Shown here: positions 26,398 through 32,389 of the stretch, piece after piece
Numbering within the stretch: the first letter of the stretch is position 1
How the letters are laid out: each line of letters starts with the position of its first letter
Assembly (NCBI GenBank): GCA_004138175.2
Contig: RYFE02000054.1
Coordinates: 1-32,389, forward strand
Length of the DNA: 32,389 nt
Reading direction: 5' to 3'
Source of the DNA: Chloroflexales bacterium ZM16-3
GTDB taxonomy: Bacteria > Chloroflexota > Chloroflexia > Chloroflexales > Chloroflexaceae
Notes under the pieces: generated by a model
Seen by the model: only the letters and a program-made list of their open reading frames with translations
Database searches by the model: none
What the model was told of the DNA's origin: nothing
Translations under genes and position numbers: made by a program

Positions 26398-28263
26398 TTA
26401 CGGTTGGGCACGCCGCGGTCGCCAAGAAGGATACTGCTCGCTTGCTGCTGTTGCGGTGATTTGGACAAGTGCTCCCGAGCTGATCGTTACCACATAGATG
26501 TCGTAGCTGTCGCCTGGCTCTGATCCGCTCGCCGTTAGCCCAGTGCGGTTCGAGGCGAACGCGATGCGTTGGCTGTCGGGAGACCACGCTGGCGTCGTGT
26601 CATCTGCCGGGCTGTTCGTGATCTGCTGCGTGATTGTCCCTTGAGTTGTCATAATGTAGATATCATTATCGCCGTCGCGGTCTGAGCGAAAGGCGATTCG
26701 CTCGCCGTCGGGCGACCAGGAGGGGAAGACTTCATTGGCCGGGCTGTTGGTCAGATCGGTCGGTGCGCCACCGTTGGCCACATCGAGCAGGTAGATATCG
26801 AAATTCCCGCTGCGATCCGAGGCGAAGGCGATCTGCTCGCCGTCGGGCGACCATGTGGGGTTGCCGTCGTTGGCCGGGCTGTCGGTCAGGCTGGTCGGTT
26901 CGCCTGAGCCATCGGCGTTGACCACATAGACATCCCAGTTGCCACCATGGTTGCTCTCGAAGGCGATCCGCTTTCCGTCGGGCGACCAGACCGGGTGCAT
27001 GTCGCGGGCGGGGCCGCTGGTGAGCGCCGCCAGCCCCGATCCGTCGGCATTCATCAGGTAGATGTCGAAGGTGTTGCGGTCGGAGGCGAACGCGACCCGC
27101 TGCCCGTCGGGCGACCACGCGGGGGTGATCTCATCAAAGAGCAAGTTATCGGTCAGGGCGTTGCTCTGCCCGCTATCGATGGAGACCACCCGTAGGCTGC
27201 GCACGCCGCCGAGCGTCCCGGCTGCGAGCAGGATCTCATCGCTGGAGCGCAGCGGCGGCGGGGGCGGGAAACGCGGCGTCATCTCGTCGGCGGGGTGCTC
27301 GGTGAGCCTAAGCACGTCCTTGCCGCTATCGCTCATCGTATAGATCTCGAAGTTCCCGTCGCGGTTAGAGGCGAAGGCGATATGCCGTCCATCGCGCGCC
27401 CAAGATGGTGACTCATCATCGGCCGGGCCGTCGGTGATCGGGGTCTGAGCCGCGCCGTCGGCGTTCATCACATAGATATCACTCTGCCCGCCGCGCCGCC
27501 GCTCAAAGGCGATCCGCTGGCCATCGGGAGACCATGCTGGTCGTTCGTCGCTGGCGGCATTATTCGTCAAGTTAACGATAGTGCCTGACTGGTCAGCATT
27601 CGCCAGGTAGATCTCGCGGTTATTATTGGCGGTGGGGTCAGCTGCCGAGAAGGCGATCCGGGTGCCATCAGGCGACCATGCCGGTGCTCCAATCCGGGGC
27701 GGGTTGGCGAACAGGGTGTGGGTCTCGCCGCTCTCGACGGTGACGACTGCCAGCACCCGGTTCGCGCCATGTGTAGCCACATAGGCGATCTCGCTGCCGT
27801 CGGGCGACCATGATGGCTCACTGGCACCATCTGGCTCATCGGTAATTCGCCGCAGACCGCTGCCGTCAGGTGCGATCAGGTAAAGCTCGGCGGTGCCAGT
27901 GCGATCCGAGACAAAGGCGATCTGGCGGCGGTTCGGTGCCCAGTCGGGGTCATAGTCGCGGGCGGGGTGATCGGTCAGGCGGGCCAGCCCCGAGCCGTCT
28001 GCGTTCATCACAAAAATCTCCTCATTCCCGCCACGATCAGAGGAGAAGACGATCCGGTCGCTCGCGCCGGGGGCGGCGGTGGGGGTGGGCGCTGCGGTAG
28101 GCTGCTGATCGCCAGGCACCGCCGGGCTCGCAGTGTCGGCGGGCGGGCTGATGCTAGTCATGTCCGCACAGCCGGCGAGTGCGATCAGGAAGATCGCCGA
28201 TAGCCGATAGCCAATAGCCAATAGGGTGCGATCGAGCCTTCTTTGTGGTCGCATGGCCCTCAC
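26398..28263 (-). CDS. TolB-like WD40/PD40 beta-propeller lipoprotein
   Basis: The product is a 621-residue exported protein. A signal peptide ends in the lipobox LAGC (Cys32 from the GTG start, Cys29 from an ATG three codons on), so it is probably a membrane-anchored lipoprotein. After a Pro/Ala/Thr linker, twelve PD40-type repeats of about 43-46 residues follow, each ending in WSPDGxxIAF or a variant and containing DIYVMNADGSG-like strands. Repeat 6 is degenerate (RFPPPPPLRS). Twelve blades could form two six-blade propellers, as in TolB. Such proteins bind protein partners or ligands, but no partner is evident. The start overlaps the MscS stop by four bases (GTGA), which suggests translational coupling. 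Part of the signal peptide is encoded by a 7-base tandem repeat (28197-28224). Confidence 0.9.
   Translation of the reverse strand: MRAMRPQRRLDRTLLAIGYRLSAIFLIALAGCADMTSISPPADTASPAVPGDQQPTAAPTPTAAPGASDRIVFSSDRGGNEEIFVMNADGSGLARLTDHPARDYDPDWAPNRRQIAFVSDRTGTAELYLIAPDGSGLRRITDEPDGASEPSWSPDGSEIAYVATHGANRVLAVVTVESGETHTLFANPPRIGAPAWSPDGTRIAFSAADPTANNNREIYLANADQSGTIVNLTNNAASDERPAWSPDGQRIAFERRRGGQSDIYVMNADGAAQTPITDGPADDESPSWARDGRHIAFASNRDGNFEIYTMSDSGKDVLRLTEHPADEMTPRFPPPPPLRSSDEILLAAGTLGGVRSLRVVSIDSGQSNALTDNLLFDEITPAWSPDGQRVAFASDRNTFDIYLMNADGSGLAALTSGPARDMHPVWSPDGKRIAFESNHGGNWDVYVVNADGSGEPTSLTDSPANDGNPTWSPDGEQIAFASDRSGNFDIYLLDVANGGAPTDLTNSPANEVFPSWSPDGERIAFRSDRDGDNDIYIMTTQGTITQQITNSPADDTTPAWSPDSQRIAFASNRTGLTASGSEPGDSYDIYVVTISSGALVQITATAASEQYPSWRPRRAQP
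28197..28224. repeat. 7-bp tandem repeat inside the signal peptide
   Basis: Four 7-base units (CCGATAG twice, CCAATAG twice) lie in the coding region for the signal peptide (LLAIGYRLSAI). A change of one unit would shift the frame, so copy-number slippage could switch the lipoprotein gene on and off. Confidence 0.85.
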
Positions 28264-29420
28264 CCCCTATCCCCCTCTCCCGCTGCGGCGGGAGAGGGGG
28301 GACTCGTGATATTGTCACCCATGCTGACCGGCCCCTCAACTCCCGACTCCTGACTCCTATCCTCCGTCTCCTGGGGCTGGATCTGCACAGGGATCGGCCC
28401 GTTGAGGTTGATCGTGCGGATGGGGAAGGGGATACTAATACCCTCCTCGCGGAAGCGGGCGCGCACGCGCTTGATGAACTCATGCTTGATCAGATATTGG
28501 TCGACGAAGGACTTAGCGCGTAGAATGACGTTGAAGTCGATGCTCGACGCGTTGAAGGTGTTATAACGGATGAATGGCGCAAACTTGGGCACTCCCCCTT
28601 CCACCTCCTCCATCACCTCGCTGCCAACCTCGGCTACCACACGCTCAACCTGCTCCAGGTCGCTGGCATAGCTCACGCCGATGGGCACAAGGACGGACTG
28701 CTCTGACTCGGGGCGGCTGTAGTTGACCACGATCGTGCTGGTCATCAGCGAGTTGGGGACGACGATCAGGTTATTCGAGAGCTGGCGGATGTAGGTGTCT
28801 GACCAGCGGATATCGGTGACGTAGCCCTCTTCGCCGGAGCTTAGGCGGACATAGTCGCCGGGGCGGATCTTGCTCGATGCGATCACGGTCATACCCGAGA
28901 ACAGATTGGCTAGCGGGTCGCGCAGAGCCAGGGAGAGGCCAACGCTGCTGCCGGCCACGACGGTAAGCAGGGCACCGATGGGCACATTGTAGAAGCTGAG
29001 GATGGTGGCGGTGATCACCATGCCGCCGATAAAGCGCAGCAGATTATTGATCAGGGAGACGGAGCCGATCTGGAGGCGGGCGAAGGAGAAGCGCACCCAG
29101 TTGGTGGCCAGGCGCACCATTAGGATGACGACGGACAGGATGACGGCAAAGAGAATTGCCGACCGAAACTGGTCGCTCAGCTTCGGCAGCAGGTCGCTGG
29201 TCGTGAGGCGCAGGCCGACGATAACCCCCCAGAAGAGCGCCTGCCCGCTCAGGGCGGTGAAGATCACCTCGCCAAGCAGGTTGTCGCCAGAGATAGACCG
29301 GCGGCGAGCCCAGCGCAGGGGGCCAAACTCAATGATCGCGCCAATGGCGATCAGGCCGAGCAAGATACCAATCGCCCCGATCTGGTTTGCCTGTTGGGCT
29401 GCGTCGAATTCCTCTACCAT
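28260..29420 (-). CDS. MscS-family mechanosensitive channel
   Basis: This 386-residue membrane protein has about five hydrophobic segments. The last ones form the pore-lining region with GSSVGLSLALRDPLANLFSGM (about 170-192), which matches the MscS Gly/Ala-rich TM3. The beta domain follows with YVRLSSGEEGYVTDIRWSDTYIRQLSNNLIVVPNSLM, a clear MscS signature. The cytoplasmic alpha/beta domain ends near residue 345. Such channels release solutes on osmotic downshock. The last 40 residues (Glu/Ser/Pro-rich, ending SPAAAGEGDRG) look unrelated to the family and are partly encoded by a GC-rich hairpin repeat (28271-28300). The stop overlaps the start of the beta-propeller lipoprotein gene. Confidence 0.93.
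   Translation of the reverse strand: MVEEFDAAQQANQIGAIGILLGLIAIGAIIEFGPLRWARRRSISGDNLLGEVIFTALSGQALFWGVIVGLRLTTSDLLPKLSDQFRSAILFAVILSVVILMVRLATNWVRFSFARLQIGSVSLINNLLRFIGGMVITATILSFYNVPIGALLTVVAGSSVGLSLALRDPLANLFSGMTVIASSKIRPGDYVRLSSGEEGYVTDIRWSDTYIRQLSNNLIVVPNSLMTSTIVVNYSRPESEQSVLVPIGVSYASDLEQVERVVAEVGSEVMEEVEGGVPKFAPFIRYNTFNASSIDFNVILRAKSFVDQYLIKHEFIKRVRARFREEGISIPFPIRTINLNGPIPVQIQPQETEDRSQESGVEGPVSMGDNITSPPSPAAAGEGDRG
28271..28300. repeat. GC-rich hairpin repeat captured in the MscS tail
   Basis: A 13-bp perfect stem (28271-28283 with 28288-28300) has a TGCG loop. It encodes the last residues of the MscS protein. CCCCTCTCCCGC-type hairpins are usually intergenic, so this one seems to have extended the reading frame. 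Confidence 0.8.
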
Positions 29421-29437
29421 AGTCCTACGTTTTGAGA

Positions 29438-29475
29438 CCCTCTCCCCAGATCGGTCGCCGATCAGGGAAGGGGGC
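29438..29475. repeat. Imperfect CT-rich hairpin before MscS
   Basis: CCCTCTCCCC, the stem GATCGG-TCG-CCGATC (29449-29463) and a GGGAAGGGGG arm form an imperfect hairpin of the same style as 28271-28300. It lies between the zinc-ribbon gene stop and the MscS start and could end the zinc-ribbon transcript. Confidence 0.45.
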
Positions 29476-29483
29476 GCTGATTA

Positions 29484-30089
29484 TCACGGTCGCCTTCTGC
29501 TGCGTATAATCCCATCAAGCAGGGCGCTCAGGCCAATGAGGACGAGGATGCCGGGTAAGAACAGCCTCTGCATCGGCATCATAAAGAGGAAGGCCAGTCC
29601 GAAGAGCCAGAGGGTGGTGCGGACGCCCGCGCCGATCTGCCCGCGGCTGGCGACCCGCACGAAGTTGGATAGGCCGATCACGATCAGAATGCCGGGCCAG
29701 AACAGCTTCGAGAACGCGAAGAGCAGCCCCAGGCCGATCAGGAAGACGGCGATGCTTGCAGTCTCTCCGTTGTAGGAGCGACCGAGCGACGGCTGCCGGG
29801 CTGGCCGGAAGGTGGGCATTGCGGGTGCGCCCTGAATGACATCGCCGCTGATGGCCTGGCGGGGCGGGGCGGGGCGAGGGGCCGGGTCTCCCATACGCCG
29901 ACCGCAGCGCACGCAGAAGATCGCGTGGCTGGGGTTGCTCGCCCCGCAGGCCGGGCACGTCGCCGCCGCCCGATCCTCCGGGCGCAGGTGGACGGTCGGG
30001 CCGGTGGTGGCTTTATCAAGCGTGACGCCGCACTCAATGCAGAAGCGCGCGTCATCGGGGAGGTCTGCGTCGCATAATGGACATTTCAT
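29484..30089 (-). CDS. Double zinc-ribbon membrane protein
   Basis: This 201-residue protein starts with two zinc ribbons. The first has Cys3, Cys6, Cys17 and Cys20, and the second has Cys45, Cys48, Cys59 and Cys62. A Pro-rich linker follows (about 68-95). Four hydrophobic segments come next (about 110-195) in two similar hairpins, each containing FxPGILxxIGLS, as in LiaF-type or DUF5668 transmembrane domains. The zinc ribbons would face the cytosol. The function is unknown, and a role in envelope stress sensing is only an analogy. A -10 box (TGC-TATAAA) lies 14 bases before the ATG. It is upstream of the MscS gene and may be co-transcribed with it. Confidence 0.82.
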   Translation of the reverse strand: MKCPLCDADLPDDARFCIECGVTLDKATTGPTVHLRPEDRAAATCPACGASNPSHAIFCVRCGRRMGDPAPRPAPPRQAISGDVIQGAPAMPTFRPARQPSLGRSYNGETASIAVFLIGLGLLFAFSKLFWPGILIVIGLSNFVRVASRGQIGAGVRTTLWLFGLAFLFMMPMQRLFLPGILVLIGLSALLDGIIRSRRRP

Positions 30090-30103
30090 AGCGGTACTCG
30101 CTG

Positions 30104-30109
30104 TTTATA
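30104..30109 (-). promoter_or_regulatory. Extended -10 box of the zinc-ribbon gene
   Basis: On the minus strand TGC-TATAAA ends 14 bases before the ATG at 30089. This predicts a leader of about eight bases. Confidence 0.5.
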
Positions 30110-30130
30110 GCACTGAGCAAAGCGGTTGAA

Positions 30131-30200
30131 CCACTGAGGCACTGAAACTGCTCGCTCGCTCTATAAGCGCACTCGGGTTACTACGCAATACCGCAAAAGT
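30131..30200. repeat. Fragments of two repeat families
   Basis: Positions 30133-30146 (ACTGAGGCACTGAA) resemble the unit of the tandem repeat at 32247-32349. Positions 30185-30200 (GCAATACCGCAAAAGT) match 15 of 16 bases of the middle arm at 7114-7129. The gap 30110-30300 otherwise shows no gene. Confidence 0.5.
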
Positions 30201-30300
30201 CACGCGGCGCTGCCTCACTCGCCCGTGTACGGGCCGGGCACGCGCAGGATGACAGCGCTCCTTTTGAGTTACTGCATTACTCCATATACGCAACAGACTC

Positions 30301-31602
30301 CTACTGTGTTACACATGCCTCGGCCTCGCGCTGCATATTGGTGGCTGTCTCGGCCTGGTTGAGCTTGCCGCCCAGCAGGCTGGGCAGCCAGACATCGATG
30401 CCGAAGAGGGCGCAGCGTGATGCCTTGGTGGGCGGCAGGCCGGGGGCATTGGCAGCCATGGCGGCGGCGGATGTGAGGGCCGGGTCGCTGCGGATGGCCG
30501 GGTCGTCGAGGACCTGTCTACTGGCGGGCAGGCGGCCGAGGGCAAGGGCAAGGCGGGCCTGAGTCTCGGGGCGTTCCAGGAAGGCGGCGAACGCCTTGGC
30601 GCGGGCCAGATCCTCGCCGCCCAGATCGCGGTGGAGCATCAGGAAGGTGCCGCCGATCACCGGCAGCGCCCGCTGCCCTGTGGCCGGAACTACCGGCATC
30701 GGTGCGACGCCGAGGTCGAGGGTTTCGGTGAGGGTGCGGTACTCAGGCAGCGCCCAGTCGCCATCGACGGCGAAGGCCACCTCGCCCTGGCCAAACCAGC
30801 GCTGGCCGCCCCGGTAGGTCTTCACCTCGGCGGGCGAGGCGGCGGCGAGCTCACGTAGCAGGCCGAGGGCGCTCACCATCTCGGGCGTGTCGAGGGTTGG
30901 CGTGTCGCCCGCGCTATTCGTGATGGCCCCGCCGAATCCATAGAGCCAGGGCAAAAGCCAGCGCGGCTCGTCCCAGGCCATCACCAGGCCGGCCCCGCCA
31001 GCGCGCGAACGGACGATCAGATCGTCGCTGGTCTCGGGCGGGCCAGTGGCAATCTGGCGGTTATAGAGCAAGAGCAGCGTGCCCTGGGCGGTCAGCGGCA
31101 CACCCCAGAGCTTACCCTCGGTGGTGGCGTCCTCTAGCAGACCAGGCAGCGGGTCGCCGGTGGCCTGCGTCGGCTGAATCTGTCCGTCGGCCAGGAGTCC
31201 TGCCAGGGCCTCCTGATCGGCCCAGATCAGGTCGGGAGGCGGCTCGCCAGTGAGGACGACCCCAGCTACGCTCAGGCGCAGGGTGTCGGGGCTCTTCGCA
31301 GCCAGATCGATCTGAACACCGCTAGTGCGCTGGTAGTCGGCGGCGAGGGCGCGCACCGCCTCAAGGTTGGCATCGACCTCGCTCACCCAGAGGAGCAGCA
31401 GCCGTGGGGGCGGCGTGGGCGAAGGTGTCGGTCGCGCGGTTGCGGTTGGCCGTATAGGGCTGGCGCTCGGTGCAGCGGTAGGCGTCGGCGCATCGGCCAC
31501 GGGTGCCGGCGGCGCAGGCGGCCCGGCGCACGCCACAGCCATAATGATAACGAGTGCAGTGCCGAGTAGCCGTGCGGCGCGGGTGGGTAGTGTCGTATTC
31601 AT
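30301..31602 (-). CDS. Extracellular solute-binding lipoprotein (ABC transporter, family 1)
   Basis: This 433-residue protein has a signal peptide (about 1-24) and a lipobox AVAC with Cys25. A Pro/Ala/Thr-rich linker follows (about 26-68). The rest has the fold of family 1 sugar-type solute-binding proteins, with LLLLWVSEVDANLEAVRALAADYQRTSGVQIDL early on, GKLWGVPLTAQGTLLLLYNRQI in the middle and FAVDGDWALPEY later. It would sit on the outer face of the membrane and deliver a ligand to an ABC permease. No permease or ATPase gene is adjacent, so it is an orphan and the ligand is unknown. An extended -10 box ends seven bases before the ATG, suggesting a leaderless mRNA. Confidence 0.9.
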   Translation of the reverse strand: MNTTLPTRAARLLGTALVIIMAVACAGPPAPPAPVADAPTPTAAPSASPIRPTATARPTPSPTPPPRLLLLWVSEVDANLEAVRALAADYQRTSGVQIDLAAKSPDTLRLSVAGVVLTGEPPPDLIWADQEALAGLLADGQIQPTQATGDPLPGLLEDATTEGKLWGVPLTAQGTLLLLYNRQIATGPPETSDDLIVRSRAGGAGLVMAWDEPRWLLPWLYGFGGAITNSAGDTPTLDTPEMVSALGLLRELAAASPAEVKTYRGGQRWFGQGEVAFAVDGDWALPEYRTLTETLDLGVAPMPVVPATGQRALPVIGGTFLMLHRDLGGEDLARAKAFAAFLERPETQARLALALGRLPASRQVLDDPAIRSDPALTSAAAMAANAPGLPPTKASRCALFGIDVWLPSLLGGKLNQAETATNMQREAEACVTQ

Positions 31603-31609
31603 CGCCGCG

Positions 31610-31615
31610 ATTATA
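31610..31615 (-). promoter_or_regulatory. Extended -10 box of the solute-binding protein
   Basis: On the minus strand TGC-TATAAT ends seven bases before the ATG at 31602. The predicted start of transcription is the start codon itself. Confidence 0.65.
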
Positions 31616-31635
31616 GCAGCATCTTATGGTGTTGC

Positions 31636-31666
31636 GACGATGGGCCAGCAACGCTGGCCCATCGTC
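31636..31666 (-). terminator. Hairpin after dps
   Basis: A 14-bp perfect stem (31636-31649 with 31653-31666) has a 3-base loop. Outer GTTG/CAAC pairs extend it past a mismatch. It lies 25 bases after the dps stop. No T-run follows on the minus strand, so termination efficiency is uncertain. Confidence 0.7.
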
Positions 31667-31690
31667 ACAACACGATACGGAATGTTCAGG

Positions 31691-32182
31691 CTACCCCTGA
31701 AGATGTGCCTCCAGGAACCAGAGGTACTTGTCGAGGTCGCGAGAAACCTGAGTGAAGAGATCTGCAGTGTCGGCATCGCCGATCTCATCGGCCATGCCGA
31801 TAGCCTTGCGGGTGGATGCGCCAACCTGAGCGTAGCGGTCAACGAGGGCGGCCACGTGTTGCATGCCGTCAGTGATATCGCTGGGGTACTCAGGGATACG
31901 TGTGGCGGTGGCGGCCATACGGGCCGTGCCGAGGGCAAAGCCACCGAGTGCCACGGCCCGCTCTGCGATCGTGTCCACGTGGCCCTCCAGGTTCTCGGCT
32001 AAGTCGTCGAAGAGCTCGTGGAGAGCGATGAACTGCGGCCCCTTGATATTCCAGTGGGCCTGCTTCACATGGCTCTGAAGGTCGAAGGTGTCAGCGAGCT
32101 GCTGGTTCAGCACGGCGATAAGATGATCGCGGGCAGGCGCGGTGATGTCGATGTGGGTCGGGAAGGTACGGGTCTTCGCCAT
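31691..32182 (-). CDS. dps: Dps-family ferritin-like DNA-protection protein
   Basis: This 163-residue protein has the Dps length and motifs. The inter-subunit ferroxidase ligands are all visible: His43 in QAHWN, His55 and Asp59 in FIALHELFD, and Asp70 and Glu74 in HVDTIAERAVALGG. Twelve subunits form a shell that oxidises Fe(II) with peroxide and stores iron, which protects DNA. The N-terminus (MAKTRTFPTHIDI) is short, with few Lys residues, so DNA binding is not assured. A strong GGAGGAGG site precedes the ATG, and an inverted repeat (32207-32231) lies just upstream as a possible operator. Confidence 0.96.
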   Translation of the reverse strand: MAKTRTFPTHIDITAPARDHLIAVLNQQLADTFDLQSHVKQAHWNIKGPQFIALHELFDDLAENLEGHVDTIAERAVALGGFALGTARMAATATRIPEYPSDITDGMQHVAALVDRYAQVGASTRKAIGMADEIGDADTADLFTQVSRDLDKYLWFLEAHLQG

Positions 32183-32206
32183 AGGGTGTCCTCCTCCATG
32201 ATCTAA

Positions 32207-32231
32207 ATGCTATACGTTACCTGCATAGCAT
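32207..32231. promoter_or_regulatory. Inverted repeat upstream of dps (possible operator)
   Basis: ATGCTAT (32207-32213) and ATAGCAT (32225-32231) are perfect complements with an 11-base spacer, 18 bases apart centre to centre. They lie 25-49 bases before the dps start, where a promoter is expected. A dimeric regulator such as a Fur/PerR or DtxR type could bind, but the sequence is not a clear match to a known box. Confidence 0.5.
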
Positions 32232-32246
32232 AATCCGTGCCGAGAG

Positions 32247-32349
32247 CACAGAGGCACTGAATCACAGAGGCACTGAATCACAGAGGCACTGAATCACAGA
32301 GGCACTGAAGGTAGAACTTCAGTGCCTCTGTGATTCAGTGCCTCTGTGC
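32247..32349. repeat. 16-bp tandem repeat with inverted copies
   Basis: Four direct copies of CACAGAGGCACTGAAT (32247-32309, last one short by a base) are followed by an 8-base spacer and two inverted copies (32318-32349). The inverted part can pair with the last two direct units to form a stem of about 32 bp. There is no coding potential. The remaining 40 bases of the window show nothing. Confidence 0.93.
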
Positions 32350-32389
32350 TGGCATCTACCCAATCGAGTGTGGTTGTGTGTGGATCGTG

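Noticed and set aside
32247-32349. CRISPR array
   Set aside because: The repeats are contiguous 16-mers without unique spacers, and no cas gene is present.

Overview
The window is GC-rich bacterial chromosome. It carries no rRNA, tRNA, CRISPR array, integrase or transposase that I can see. The gene content fits the phylum Chloroflexota, probably class Chloroflexia: a bacterial translin next to a NurA-fold nuclease, a clpC/radA/YacL-type PIN-TRAM block, WD40-like lipoproteins, VanW and zinc-ribbon membrane proteins, and many short palindromic repeats between genes. The phylum assignment is inference from content, not from a marker gene. Most genes lie on the minus strand. Only the VanW gene and the translin-nurA pair lie on the plus strand.

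Region 1 (349-3851, minus) is the most unusual part. A strong promoter at 3891-3919 drives three genes: a J-domain/protein-kinase-like fusion whose catalytic Asp is missing, a von Willebrand A (vWA) protein with a MIDAS motif, and a divergent adenylosuccinate-synthetase-like enzyme that keeps the GTPase core but changes several substrate-contact motifs. Each of the two intergenic gaps holds a palindrome of one repeat family. A third copy of that family sits inside the translin-nurA operon. I do not recognise this operon as a described system.

Region 2 (4115-9366) has a VanW-type membrane protein with a repeated C-terminal tail that looks frame-shifted, glutamate racemase (murI), two tandem class I glutamine-amidotransferase-like hydrolases, and D-aminoacyl-tRNA deacylase (dtd). 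Region 3 (9404-17252) matches the Firmicutes-type clpC-radA-yacL order, but disA is absent and an AT-richer glycosyltransferase gene with its own promoter sits between clpC and radA. Ribosomal protein S1 lies upstream of clpC.

Region 4 (17526-23381) has an orphan OmpR-type response regulator divergent from the translin-nurA pair, an isolated nuoM, and a PLP lyase of the sphingosine-phosphate-lyase type. Region 5 (23401-32389) has an FGGY sugar kinase, tgt, an MscS channel overlapping a twelve-repeat WD40-like lipoprotein gene, a zinc-ribbon membrane protein, an orphan solute-binding lipoprotein, dps, and a hairpin-forming tandem repeat.

A recurring regulatory feature is an extended -10 box (TGC-TATAAT or close) placed 6-8 bases before the start codon of radA, the response regulator, tgt and the solute-binding protein. 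This suggests leaderless or nearly leaderless transcripts. Where a better start was visible (VanW, murI, dtd, PIN-TRAM, PLP lyase, tgt) I moved it from the longest open frame and say why.
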